A stretch of DNA of 64,000 nucleotides from Pedobacter sp. ISL-64 (GCF_018613605.1 NZ_JAGGPU010000004.1:372001-436000), one strand, 5' to 3'; counted from the stretch's first letter, positions 28,470 through 36,801 are shown. Numbers and translations: made by a program. The notes: generated by a model not told the origin, from the sequence alone.

Positions 28470-29963
28470 ATGAAAAAAGAACCAACCGTTAGCGAAAAAA
28501 CCTCGTTGCGCTATTTAAAAGAAAAGGATATAAATAATCCGCATTTTCAAATCGTCTGCTTTTTCTGCGACGAAAACAATATTGAATCATTCCGCTTTGG
28601 AATGATCGACCTGATTAAGACAGCCTGTTCCAACGGGTATTATGGCAATAAGGACAGTTATTACTACCATCAGCAGCAGTTTGTAAAACTATTGGAACTG
28701 GCTTATGTACTAAATGAAAGCAGGGAAGATTTCAAACTAAGTACCGATCACCCGCTGTACAGGTTTTCTGACCATCCCTTTGAAATATATACCGAAAGTA
28801 AACACAAACCTTTTCCAGCTCTCCATTTTCGGACGCTCTATGGAACGGAGGTCAACGATGTAAGGATATTTTTTGAAGAATTCTTCAGCTATAAAAGTTT
28901 AGAAGACTGGAGGGGTATTTTAGATTCGCTGTTGTACTGCACGGGTGGGAAAATAACCCTGGATCAAATCTACAATTCCAAGGTATATGAAACCGTACTG
29001 ATCCGGGAATACATAGAAAAAATGGTAGAGGTTATGGGCTTAGTCTGTGAAACTAAATCCCTGCCTTATATCAAAATCCATCATGCAGAGGATTTCAGGA
29101 TCGAGGTTGAGGAAGAAGAGGCCGCTCTCCTAGTCAACCCTATCCCGCTGATGAGGTTTAACGAAAAGAACTTCCCGGAGGTGATCAACTTTATCGCAAA
29201 TGTTATCGAGCCGGAAAAGATTTACTGCTTAAACCACCGAAGTGACCAGGATGGTAAAGATCATGCTGATCTGATTTTGGTCATCCCTGAAAAATATCCG
29301 CAGACATTCGAGGAAATAGAGACTATCGTAAAATTTGCATTCCTCAAGCACCTTCATTTGAGCTGTACGTTATTTAAAAGCTCATTTTTTCATAAGATGG
29401 TCAGTGAAGGGCATATTTATTTTTCCATGACCTGTAATGCCGAAAGCCTGGTTTATGATGATGGCAATAAGCCCCTTCCAAAGTTGAGACTAGATAGCAG
29501 GCCTGAAAAAATAGAAAAGACTAGGCAGGACTTTTCTACCGGGCTTGCCAAAGCCAAAACCTTTTATACTGCTGCCCAGACCTACCGGAATGACAACGTG
29601 ATATTATCGGCCTTCATGCTGCACCAAGCCGCCGAACTATCTCTAAGGGCGTTGAACAGGTCGCTAACCACGCAGGACAAAACCACCCATAGCATAAAAG
29701 CACTGCTCAAATTCAGTTTACGCCTCACTACCAAATTATCCTTACTAATGGATAACGGCAGTGCTGAAGACGAACGCCTGCTGACCATATTTGAAGGTGC
29801 TTACCTGGGCTATAGGTATCATGAGAAATACACTATCGAACGTGCCGACCTGGATATTCTTTTTGACCGGGTCAAAGAACTGCACGCCATTGCGGAAGAA
29901 ACTTTTGCAAACTGGATGGACAATTATGAACGCCTGATAAATACTGCTCAAGATGAACAATAA
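28470..29963 (+). CDS. HEPN-domain protein with possible nucleotidyltransferase-like middle
   Basis: A 497-residue cytosolic protein. The start at 28470 (MKKEPTVSEKTS) is chosen over an in-frame TTG at 28431. The N-terminal ~180 residues are of unknown type (helical, rich in aromatic residues). Residues ~240-340 have a beta-rich segment (HADLILVIPEKYPQTFEEIETIVKF) that could be a degenerate MNT nucleotidyltransferase fold. Residues ~370-490 read as a HEPN domain: a helix FYTAAQTYRNDNVILSAFMLHQAAELSLRAL is its best match. I do not see the RNase-type Rx4-6H motif. It overlaps the next gene by 11 bp, so it is in an operon with the SWIM/SNF2 genes. Function unknown; possible defence or RNA-binding role. 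Confidence 0.6.
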   Translation: MKKEPTVSEKTSLRYLKEKDINNPHFQIVCFFCDENNIESFRFGMIDLIKTACSNGYYGNKDSYYYHQQQFVKLLELAYVLNESREDFKLSTDHPLYRFSDHPFEIYTESKHKPFPALHFRTLYGTEVNDVRIFFEEFFSYKSLEDWRGILDSLLYCTGGKITLDQIYNSKVYETVLIREYIEKMVEVMGLVCETKSLPYIKIHHAEDFRIEVEEEEAALLVNPIPLMRFNEKNFPEVINFIANVIEPEKIYCLNHRSDQDGKDHADLILVIPEKYPQTFEEIETIVKFAFLKHLHLSCTLFKSSFFHKMVSEGHIYFSMTCNAESLVYDDGNKPLPKLRLDSRPEKIEKTRQDFSTGLAKAKTFYTAAQTYRNDNVILSAFMLHQAAELSLRALNRSLTTQDKTTHSIKALLKFSLRLTTKLSLLMDNGSAEDERLLTIFEGAYLGYRYHEKYTIERADLDILFDRVKELHAIAEETFANWMDNYERLINTAQDEQ

Positions 29964-30699
29964 AAACCCAGAAAACACACCAAAAAGGAAAGCATCAACT
30001 CCTTACAAATTACTGCTGGAAGAGGTAACACATTTACCACACCCGGCTGATCTGATCACCGTAGAAGAACCGGAAGCGGAGAACTACCCGTACTGTAGCT
30101 ATGAAATTACCCGGTTTAAAGGCCGTACATTGACCATTCGTTCAGGATGGCGGGATTATCATCAGCAGGAAATCATCATGATCAAAGATTATATCCTGGT
30201 GTCCTGTAACTGTGGAACTGAAGTCACACGGCTTTGCTGGCACGTTACCAAACTATTCACCAAGATGATTGAAAGAAGGGATTTTGGTTTTTTTGAGCGT
30301 TTTAAAAAATATCCTTTTACCGATACCGCTTTCTTTGAAAAGTACCTGACGCTGAAACCGCATTACCACTATGGTGTTACGGCTGTTCCTAAACCGGAAT
30401 ACGGCCATATTTATAACTATGAAAGTGCTATAGAGCCTGGACGCTTTATATTGTACCCTTCATTTTGCCCATTGCCAATAAAAACAAATGAAGAAGATTC
30501 TGGCCTGGTGGCTTATGTCATTGCGGCGCACTCTGGTTTTAGTGTCCCTTTTCTGGTCCCTTGCCAGGCAATAGTTAATGCTAACGGTACGGCTATCAAA
30601 TCCTTTGTCAACTTTTATGATCCTGCAACTCACCAGAACGCTTGGATTCGGCAGGTAAATTACTGCATTCCTACAGCCGGGATTTTGATCAGCTCTTAA
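29953..30699 (+). CDS. SWIM zinc-finger protein, probably the displaced N-terminus of the SNF2 gene
   Basis: 248 residues. The SWIM motif CxCxnCxH is clear: Cys85, Cys87, Cys95, His97 in SCNCGTEVTRLCWHVTK. The remainder is a beta-rich domain typical of the N-terminal part of SWIM-containing SNF2 ATPases. The frame runs 58 bp into the helicase frame, and its last 14 residues look non-native. At 30640-30644, adding one T to GCTTGG would join the two frames as ...HQNALDSAGKLLHSYS, a continuous and sensible reading. The two genes are therefore probably one ~1135-residue protein broken by a 1-nt deletion, sequencing error or recoding event. Confidence 0.7.
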   Translation: MNNKNPENTPKRKASTPYKLLLEEVTHLPHPADLITVEEPEAENYPYCSYEITRFKGRTLTIRSGWRDYHQQEIIMIKDYILVSCNCGTEVTRLCWHVTKLFTKMIERRDFGFFERFKKYPFTDTAFFEKYLTLKPHYHYGVTAVPKPEYGHIYNYESAIEPGRFILYPSFCPLPIKTNEEDSGLVAYVIAAHSGFSVPFLVPCQAIVNANGTAIKSFVNFYDPATHQNAWIRQVNYCIPTAGILISS

Positions 30700-33368
30700 A
30701 TTTTGAAACGGTACATAAGCAATACAAATACGCTCCCGGTGAAGAAAGAACAGCCTTGCGGCATACCGCTTTTAACTATTGGAAAAGAATAGTGCCAGTG
30801 TTGAAAGCGCAAGGTCAACTGTTTTACCACACCTTTTATAATAAGCTGGCCTACAAAGGGAGCCTCCCAAAAAACACGATGAGACCGATTGCGCTATCGG
30901 ATGAACGGGTATCATTCAGGTTTGTTTTTTCCCAGCATAACGGCCATTACAAGCTTAGGGTTAAGGCGCAGTTAAACGGAACCGATTTTGACATTGGCGA
31001 GGTATTGCCTGCCGGAGACCCATTTTTCTTTTCACTGGAACAGGTACCCGGTTTGTTTTACCAGTTTTTTAGCCTAGAAGAAGGTCAGGCCATCGGCGAA
31101 ATGGTTAAAGCCGGAGGAACTTTTACCGTTCTTGAAAATGACCTCGAAGAGTTTAACCAACTCATTTTATTCAAACTGGCATTGAATTATCCAGTAACGT
31201 TCGAGCTGACAAAAGCAGCAGCGTCGCAGGTGCTTGCTGCAAAATCAAAACGCATCAGGACGCTGGATCAAGGTGAATATGTTGCTTTTATCCCAGAGAT
31301 AGTATACGAGGGAGGATTGGACATTCCTGTCCAGTCAGATGGCACTGAATTGCTAGAAGTTAAAAATGGCCAGGTGAAAGTCTTGCAACGTAACAATGCG
31401 GCGGAATCCGCTTTTAAAGCCTTTTTTATAGAGTTGCACCCTGCATTCAGGGGACAGGAAGCATTGCCCTATTTTTACCTGTCCAAAGAAACCCTTAGAA
31501 CGGAACTCTGGTTTGCCCGAACGATCTATAACCTGAAAGACCCGAATATTATTTTTACAGGTCTGGAAAACCTAACGGGCATTGATTTCCATATCCAGCT
31601 CCCTGAGATCGATGTCAACATACAGCAGGAAAAAGGCTGGTTTGATATTGGCGTATCAGTAACTTTTGGTGAGGTCGAACTTAGCCCGGAAGAAATCCAG
31701 AAAGCCCTTAAAAAGCGATCCACTACCTTAACGCTTTCCAATGGAAAGACTGCGCATTTACCAGATGATTTTTTTACAAAGTTGACTACTGTTTTTCGAA
31801 GTGGCACACTAACCGATAAAGGTGTAAAACTTGCCGGGCAACACTATACGTTGATAGACCAGCTTTATACCAAAGCCGAAAGGCCTGATCTTGCGAAAAT
31901 GGTTGCTGCAAGGGAAAAGCTGTTCAGTGAGCAGGAAAAAATACCATTAGTACCCGTTCCCGATAATCTAAGTGCTGTACTGCGGCCATATCAGTTAATA
32001 GGTTATAGCTGGTTGTGCCATCTGCATTCCTTAAAATGGGGCGGTCTGCTGGCCGACGATATGGGGCTGGGAAAAACATTACAGGTGCTTTCCCTGCTTC
32101 AACATCTAAAGAATAAAGGGCTTGCTGCTGCTCCGCATCTGCTGTTAGCCCCAACATCTTTATTATATAACTGGCAGGAAGAAGCGGCAAAATTTTGTCC
32201 AGAATTAAATGTGCTGGTATTTCATGGAACCGTACGGGAAAAGGATGTATCTGAATTAAAGAAGTATGACCTCATCATCACTTCCTATGGTACCGCTGCT
32301 GTCGATATTGCCTTTTTGCTCACGACCAGCTTTGATTACCTGATCCTGGATGAAGCGCAGGCGATTAAGAACCCATTTTCACAAAAGTTTAAGATGGTGA
32401 TGCTCTTTGAGGCGCAGAACAGGCTTGCGCTTACCGGAACACCAGTTGAAAATAGTTCTTCCGATCTGTATGCGCTGATGAATTTTGTGAACCCCGGTTT
32501 TTTCGGAAGCCTAAGAATGTTTAAGGATAACCTTGCAGCCAAGGGAGATAATGAGGATAAAGAGCGGGCTGGAACTTTACTAAAAATGACGAAGCCTTTT
32601 ATTTTAAGGCGTACCAAAAAACAGGTCGCAACCGATCTGCCTCCTAAAACAGAAATGACCATATGGTGCGAAATGGAACCTGCCCAGCGAAAAATTTATG
32701 ACAGGTACCGAAAGGAGTTTAAAACTTACCTGACCGATAAGATTGATACCATCGGACTGGAAAACTCCAAACTGTACGTATTAAAAGGCTTAATGACACT
32801 TAGGCAAATTTGCAACTCTCCTGTGTTAATCAAAGATGCACCTGATTTTGATGGCCATTCCTGCAAAATTATCGAACTGATGGAGCACATTATGGAGAAA
32901 ACAACAGGCCATAAACTGCTGATTTTTTCAGCTTTTACCGGAATGCTGGGGTTAATCAGATCGGGGCTTGAACAGCAGAATATAGCTTATGCCTATCTGG
33001 ATGGAAAAACCAAATTGAATAAAAGAAAAGATGCGGTAACCAACTTTCAGGAAAATGAGGCTTGCAGGGTATTTCTGATCAGCCTAAAAGCAGGTGGAAC
33101 AGGACTAAACCTGACTGCTGCCGATTATGTCTATCTGGTAGACCCGTGGTGGAATCCTGCTGTAGAAAACCAGGCAATCGACCGCTGTTACCGGATTGGA
33201 CAGGATAAACATGTCATGGCCTACCGGATGATCTGTAAAGACACTTTAGAAGAAAAGATTTTAGAGATACAGGACAGGAAAAGAAAACTTGCTGGTGAAC
33301 TGATCCCGACCGATGAAGGGATATTAAAATCCCTGGGAAAAGATGACCTGCTCAAATTATTTGGATAG
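30642..33368 (+). CDS. SNF2-family DEAD/DEAH-box ATPase
   Basis: 908 residues as the open frame stands, from a TTG at 30642. An SNF2-associated N-terminal region (~1-430) is followed by the ATPase core. Walker A is ADDMGLGKTLQV (~residue 470), motif II is the SNF2-type DEAQ in LILDEAQAIKN (~569), then LTGTPVENSSSDLY (III), FILRRTKKQV, and the second lobe with ISLKAGGTGLNLTAADYVYLVDPWWNP and the arginine finger region DRCYRIGQ. SNF2 ATPases translocate on double-stranded DNA. SWIM-type versions are widespread, and some anti-phage systems use SNF2 proteins. It follows HEPN and SWIM genes in one operon inside the IME. The true N-terminus probably lies in the SWIM frame. Confidence 0.9.
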   Translation: MDSAGKLLHSYSRDFDQLLNFETVHKQYKYAPGEERTALRHTAFNYWKRIVPVLKAQGQLFYHTFYNKLAYKGSLPKNTMRPIALSDERVSFRFVFSQHNGHYKLRVKAQLNGTDFDIGEVLPAGDPFFFSLEQVPGLFYQFFSLEEGQAIGEMVKAGGTFTVLENDLEEFNQLILFKLALNYPVTFELTKAAASQVLAAKSKRIRTLDQGEYVAFIPEIVYEGGLDIPVQSDGTELLEVKNGQVKVLQRNNAAESAFKAFFIELHPAFRGQEALPYFYLSKETLRTELWFARTIYNLKDPNIIFTGLENLTGIDFHIQLPEIDVNIQQEKGWFDIGVSVTFGEVELSPEEIQKALKKRSTTLTLSNGKTAHLPDDFFTKLTTVFRSGTLTDKGVKLAGQHYTLIDQLYTKAERPDLAKMVAAREKLFSEQEKIPLVPVPDNLSAVLRPYQLIGYSWLCHLHSLKWGGLLADDMGLGKTLQVLSLLQHLKNKGLAAAPHLLLAPTSLLYNWQEEAAKFCPELNVLVFHGTVREKDVSELKKYDLIITSYGTAAVDIAFLLTTSFDYLILDEAQAIKNPFSQKFKMVMLFEAQNRLALTGTPVENSSSDLYALMNFVNPGFFGSLRMFKDNLAAKGDNEDKERAGTLLKMTKPFILRRTKKQVATDLPPKTEMTIWCEMEPAQRKIYDRYRKEFKTYLTDKIDTIGLENSKLYVLKGLMTLRQICNSPVLIKDAPDFDGHSCKIIELMEHIMEKTTGHKLLIFSAFTGMLGLIRSGLEQQNIAYAYLDGKTKLNKRKDAVTNFQENEACRVFLISLKAGGTGLNLTAADYVYLVDPWWNPAVENQAIDRCYRIGQDKHVMAYRMICKDTLEEKILEIQDRKRKLAGELIPTDEGILKSLGKDDLLKLFG

Positions 33369-33515
33369 TTAAAAAGTCCTACAAAAAAAAGCGAAGGGTT
33401 TGAAATGATCGCCCCCTCTGATTTGCCATTCATTATTTATTTATTGAATGGCAAATTATTTCATATCGTCCCCTTTAGTCGCACCTCTTACATTTATCAT
33501 TTCACATTGATAAAC

Positions 33516-34124
33516 TCAATCTTTCTTTTTCAGCGAATGCAGCCGCTTTCTGGCTTGCTTCGCCTCTTCAGCCGTTTCTCTGGCAACTTCTTCCGCATAG
33601 GCTTTTTCCAACGCCTCGGCTTCCAGCTTGATGGTATTCTCTTCCATTGTCTTAGGATTACGGATATAGGTCGTATCTGCCCAATGCCCCCAAGTGGGAG
33701 CCGTCTGCCTGATCGCACGAAACTTGATGTCATTGGCACTCATGCGGTTGTTTTCGTGGTTCAGGTACAGAGCTGTTCCGAAAGATGAGGCTGTGATTAG
33801 GAAACAGGCTGCTACACCAATGATGAGGTTTTTTGACCATGCTCCGAAATGGTGGTGATGTTCGTTTTTCACGGTGATGACCTTGGGCATAGTGCCCACG
33901 AGGTCTTTAACCTGATCGATCTGCTGGCTGATCTTCTGATCGTCATAACGCTTGTTGGACTTTTCTATCTGGCCAGAGATGTTAGCTAAAGTCTCTTTAT
34001 ACTGTTCTAAAAACGCCTTTAGAAATTCTGGTAGTTCGTTTTCGATGACTTCCATCCGCTTAACTAAGCCCAGAATGAGTTCTTCGGCCATTGTTACTTT
34101 TTCTTCTAATTCGTCCTGTTCCAT
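33516..34124 (-). CDS. Mobilization-associated membrane protein with coiled coils
   Basis: 202 residues. An N-terminal heptad-rich helix (~1-75, EELILGLVKRMEVIENELPEFLKAF), a basic and His-rich patch (KNEHHHHFG), one membrane helix (~98-118, NLIIGVAACFLITASSFGTALYL) and a long charged C-terminal helix (KLEAEALEKAYAEEVA). It lies 34 bp downstream of the relaxase gene in the same direction, a position commonly occupied by such a protein in Bacteroidota mob modules. It may anchor the relaxosome at the membrane or contact a helper's coupling protein. That role is inferred from position, not from a recognised domain. Confidence 0.6.
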   Translation of the reverse strand: MEQDELEEKVTMAEELILGLVKRMEVIENELPEFLKAFLEQYKETLANISGQIEKSNKRYDDQKISQQIDQVKDLVGTMPKVITVKNEHHHHFGAWSKNLIIGVAACFLITASSFGTALYLNHENNRMSANDIKFRAIRQTAPTWGHWADTTYIRNPKTMEENTIKLEAEALEKAYAEEVARETAEEAKQARKRLHSLKKKD

Positions 34125-34158
34125 AACATTGAATTTTGGTGGTGAGTACTTTGTTTAT

Positions 34159-35142
34159 TTATCTGGTTACTCCCTGGGATTGCTCTGCTTGATGTTTCTT
34201 TCGTTTCCTGCGGGCTATTTCTGCATCTCCGACTGGGTCTGGTGCCGATGGGACAAACTCCGGGCGAAGCAGGATATTCAGCAGGTTTTCAACTACACCA
34301 GACGCATTCGGACTATGTCCATGCTCGGCATGAATGCCCTGCCGGATGGTCTCCCGTAACTGCTGCGCCAATGAGGGTTGATGCGCCTCCCTTGCTGCAT
34401 GGTAAGCCTGTACCTGCTGGTTGCGGTTCAACTGTGCATCCATGCGGGAAAAGCTTAAACTCCTATCAATAGCGGAGCCCTTCATTTTCAGCCCGCCCTT
34501 TTCAAAAGAGATGCCCTGCACTTCTTTGGTACCGCTTTTGAACTTATAGGCGATACCGATGCCCCGTACGGTCAGCTTCGCTTCCAACTCTTTCCAGTTC
34601 TTGGAAGTTTTCATAGCCGCTTCGATGGCATCATAAAGTTCATACCTGATCTTTTCCCTGCCATTTAAAGCCTGCCTGTTGACCTGTTCCTTGCCCTTGC
34701 CCCAATGGTAACCGTATTTTAAGGTAAGCTCTCTGCAGGCTTTGATGTTGCGTGCGTAATTATTCTTATCGGTGATCGTAGCCCCCTTGTTATCGACCCT
34801 GTTATAAACCACATGCAAATGTGGGTGCAATCTATCATGGTGACGTACCACCACGTATTGCGTATCCCGGATACCCATCTTATGCATATACTCTTTGGCA
34901 TGTTTTAGCATAACCGAATCGGTCAGTTTGGACAGGTCTTCCTTGCTCCAACTTAAGACCAGATGCCCGACCGCCTTGCCCAGTTCCGGCCTCATTTTTC
35001 GTTGCAGGTTAAAATCATTTGTTAACGTGGTGGCGTTCTGCATCCTTACACCCTCGGCAAAAAGGATCTTCGCTTCGGGCTTATCCACGATGTAGCGGAC
35101 ACAGCCCCCGAAGCTTTTTCCTGTAATCGGTTTACCGATCAT
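34159..35142 (-). CDS. mobB: MobB/BfmB-type relaxase (mobilization nuclease)
   Basis: A 327-residue relaxase/mobilization nuclease domain. The opening MIGKPITGKSFGGCVRYIVDK provides no tyrosine in the first ten residues, so the catalytic Tyr is probably Tyr17 (VRYIV). The metal-binding three-His motif is RHHDRLHPHLHVVYNRV (~100-115). The C-terminal third is basic and disordered-looking (ARRKRKKHQAEQSQ). Relaxases of this class nick at oriT and pilot the strand through a helper conjugation pore. The start overlaps the 3' end of mobC by 11 bp, indicating translational coupling. Sequence here is visibly GC-richer than the host genes around the element. Confidence 0.92.
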   Translation of the reverse strand: MIGKPITGKSFGGCVRYIVDKPEAKILFAEGVRMQNATTLTNDFNLQRKMRPELGKAVGHLVLSWSKEDLSKLTDSVMLKHAKEYMHKMGIRDTQYVVVRHHDRLHPHLHVVYNRVDNKGATITDKNNYARNIKACRELTLKYGYHWGKGKEQVNRQALNGREKIRYELYDAIEAAMKTSKNWKELEAKLTVRGIGIAYKFKSGTKEVQGISFEKGGLKMKGSAIDRSLSFSRMDAQLNRNQQVQAYHAAREAHQPSLAQQLRETIRQGIHAEHGHSPNASGVVENLLNILLRPEFVPSAPDPVGDAEIARRKRKKHQAEQSQGVTR

Positions 35143-35509
35143 GGCTATTGATTTTGGTTAATAATTCTTCGATCTGCCTGATCAACGCCTGGCATTTTAA
35201 AGCCAGTGTAGGCAAGCCTTCCACGTGGGCGAGATGGGTCAACTGGTTCAGGTTATTGGCCATCCCCGATAGCATCCTGAACCAGCCGCTTTCCTCCGGG
35301 GTAAAGCGGGGAAAAACCCTTGCAATCTTCGCCGCCCTGCGGAACCACTCGCTCGGTTTCAGCCCCGCATTTTTTGCACGCTGGGCTATCAATTGTTTTT
35401 CCGTCGGGGTTAATCGGATCATCAGCAGATCACTACGGCTGATCGTTTTTTTTGGTCTGCCGGGCACCCTTTTTTTCTTTATTTCACTACCAGTTGTCGC
35501 TGTTTTCAT
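35132..35509 (-). CDS. mobC: MobC-like relaxosome accessory protein
   Basis: A 125-residue protein. A basic N-terminus (KKKRVPGRPKKTISRSDLL) is followed by a ribbon-helix-helix-like segment (MIRLTPTEKQLIAQRAKNAG) and the MobC signature around GMANNLNQLTHLAH. MobC proteins bind oriT and help the relaxase open the strands. It is transcribed away from the inverted-repeat region 35574-35644 and overlaps the relaxase gene by 11 bp. A basic and AT-hook-like GRPKK element near the N-terminus may aid DNA binding. Confidence 0.9.
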   Translation of the reverse strand: MKTATTGSEIKKKRVPGRPKKTISRSDLLMIRLTPTEKQLIAQRAKNAGLKPSEWFRRAAKIARVFPRFTPEESGWFRMLSGMANNLNQLTHLAHVEGLPTLALKCQALIRQIEELLTKINSHDR

Positions 35510-35573
35510 GCGCTGCTTTCCTTTCCAAATCTTCTATAGATACTTTCTTAATTCCTTTTTTTAACCGACCAAC

Positions 35574-35644
35574 GGGAGCGAGTCCGGGGCATCCCTTTAG
35601 GGTGAATCCGGGTTTTTGTATAGCAAAAACATTAACTCGCTCCC
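35574..35644. other. Candidate origin of transfer (oriT): nested inverted repeats
   Basis: Outer arms GGGAGCGAGT (35574-35583) and ACTCGCTCCC (35635-35644) are perfect complements. Within them lie GTTTTTG (35612-35618) / CAAAAAC (35624-35630) and a small CCCTTTAGGG dyad. Position just upstream of mobC-relaxase is where oriT is expected. The nick site is not identifiable by eye. Confidence 0.55.
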
Positions 35645-35769
35645 TACAAAGCGCATAAGTTTGACGTGCTAAAAGCTTCGGCAAACCTTAGCGGTTTCCA
35701 TGCCTTGATGGCTCCTGTAAGGAGTATCAGGGCTCAAAACTTCGCCGGGATTTCCCGGCTCCTTTTTAC

Positions 35770-35807
35770 TGGTCTACTGGCCGCTCATTTAGGCGGCCAG
35801 TAGACCA
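35770..35807. repeat. 15-bp perfect hairpin over the 3' end of the winged-helix gene
   Basis: Arms TGGTCTACTGGCCGC and GCGGCCAGTAGACCA flank an 8-base loop; the stop codon of the minus-strand gene lies in the loop. There is no T tail in either direction. It may be a processing or attenuation hairpin or part of the transfer/replication region. A second small dyad GCCGGGA/TCCCGGC lies just left of it. Confidence 0.65.
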
Positions 35808-36090
35808 GGCTACCCCTGATCGGATGGTAGGATGGCTGGTAGCGGATGTACCCAAACTCATCTAATTCTTTGATACATTTATGGTATGTGGCAACCGATG
35901 CAATCCGGCTGTATGCCATGAGTTTTTTACGTGTAACGGCAAAGGGACTGGCAAAACCGCCATGCTGCCAACAGACAAAAAGTGCGGCAAACAAGCTGAC
36001 ATGGGTAGCCAGCATCCGGCTGTCTGCACCCATGCGCCTGACCAGTTTGCTGTAGTCCGCCGCCTTGTTATGGATGCCTGTTTCGGTCAT
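35785..36090 (-). CDS. Small winged-helix-like protein of the mobile-element core
   Basis: 101 residues. The C-terminal two thirds (FAVTRKKLMAYSRIASVAT then YHKCIKELDEFGYIRYQPS) read as a helix-turn-helix with a wing, like the small conserved proteins next to mob genes in Bacteroidota elements and the DNA-binding half of some plasmid initiators. It overlaps the next upstream gene by 4 bp (36087-36090), so both are one operon. Function may be replication/excision control; unproven. The stop codon falls in the loop of a 15-bp hairpin. Confidence 0.65.
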   Translation of the reverse strand: MTETGIHNKAADYSKLVRRMGADSRMLATHVSLFAALFVCWQHGGFASPFAVTRKKLMAYSRIASVATYHKCIKELDEFGYIRYQPSYHPIRGSLVYWPPK

Positions 36091-36347
36091 GGCTGGCCTC
36101 CTTCTAATAGGCTTGTGATATCCTCCAGCTTATAGTACATCATTCCGCCAATCTTTGTATAGCGTAATGTTCCGTTGATCCGCAGGTTTTGAAGCGTTCC
36201 CGGTGAAATATTCAGCAGCTTGCGTACCTCTGCGCTTTTGAGCCATTCTTTGGCCTTCTCCTGCGGTTTTATAATGGCTTTAATGTCATTAAGTAGTTCG
36301 GCTTTAAATTGCCTTAAATCGTCCTTCGTGATCAGTTCTACGTTCAT
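36087..36347 (-). CDS. Excisionase-like helix-turn-helix protein
   Basis: An 86-residue protein. An N-terminal helix (DLRQFKAELLNDIKAII) precedes a MerR-like HTH_17 domain: WLKSAEVRKLLNISPGTLQN then LRINGTLRYTKIGGMMYYKLEDI. Such proteins serve as excision factors or regulators in Bacteroidota conjugative and mobilizable elements. Its start codon is 25 bp from the ten-unit 8-bp repeat array, which may be its binding region. It is translationally coupled to the downstream winged-helix gene. Confidence 0.8.
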   Translation of the reverse strand: MNVELITKDDLRQFKAELLNDIKAIIKPQEKAKEWLKSAEVRKLLNISPGTLQNLRINGTLRYTKIGGMMYYKLEDITSLLEGGQP

Positions 36348-36372
36348 CTTGTTCTCCTTTTTTGATAATTGA

Positions 36373-36452
36373 ATAGTTACATAGCGGATTAGCTATATAG
36401 CTGGATAGCCGTTTAGTTATATAGCCATTTAGTCGTATAGCTTTATAGCTGG
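36373..36452. repeat. Ten tandem 8-bp repeats (consensus WTAGYNNN)
   Basis: Ten consecutive octamers, all beginning ATAG or TTAG followed by C or T: ATAGTTAC, ATAGCGGA, TTAGCTAT, ATAGCTGG, ATAGCCGT, TTAGTTAT, ATAGCCAT, TTAGTCGT, ATAGCTTT, ATAGCTGG. The periodicity is exact with no indels. The array sits between two HTH genes, 25 bp upstream of the excisionase-like start codon. It could be a cluster of regulator or replication-protein sites. Confidence 0.85.
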
Positions 36453-36476
36453 CAATTGCCTGGCTTTTGTACATGC

Positions 36477-36755
36477 TTATGTACCGTCAGCTGTCTTCTG
36501 TCGCATGATTTCCAGCACTTCGCTTTTTTTGAAATACACACGCCTGTGGAGGCGTAAAAAGGGCAGCCCCTTTTTCATCCAGTCTGTCAGGGTGACCAGT
36601 GATACACCAAGCTCGGCGGATAGTTCCTGTTTGGACAACAGGCGTTCTTCCTGCTCCTGTCTGGAACTGCCGCCTGTTTTGAAATGCTCTTGTAGTTCTG
36701 CCCGCAATGCATCCCGGATGCACTGGCTAAGGGCTTGTTCATTGATAATCTCCAT
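36477..36755 (-). CDS. Helix-turn-helix protein (HTH_17/MerR-like)
   Basis: 92 residues. An N-terminal helical part (ALSQCIRDALRAELQEHF) is followed by LLSKQELSAELGVSLVTLTD and WMKKGLPFLRLHRRVYFKKS, the usual HTH_17 pattern with recognition helix and hairpin wing. It is a paralogue in architecture to the gene downstream, separated from it by the 8-bp repeat array. Such pairs are typical of Bacteroidota element cores, where they control excision and mob gene expression. The start at 36755 is supported by the lack of an upstream alternative. Confidence 0.8.
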   Translation of the reverse strand: MEIINEQALSQCIRDALRAELQEHFKTGGSSRQEQEERLLSKQELSAELGVSLVTLTDWMKKGLPFLRLHRRVYFKKSEVLEIMRQKTADGT

Positions 36756-36801
36756 AGCCTTTGTTTTGGGACAAAAGAATGCTATGGAAATGGCTTGCCT
36801 G

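Noticed and set aside
30642..33368. DISARM or another named defence system
   Set aside because: A SNF2 ATPase alone is not enough; the methyltransferase and the other DISARM partners are absent.
36373..36452. Possible CRISPR or VNTR coding repeat
   Set aside because: Units are 8 bp without spacers and lie between genes; the array is better described as iteron-like.
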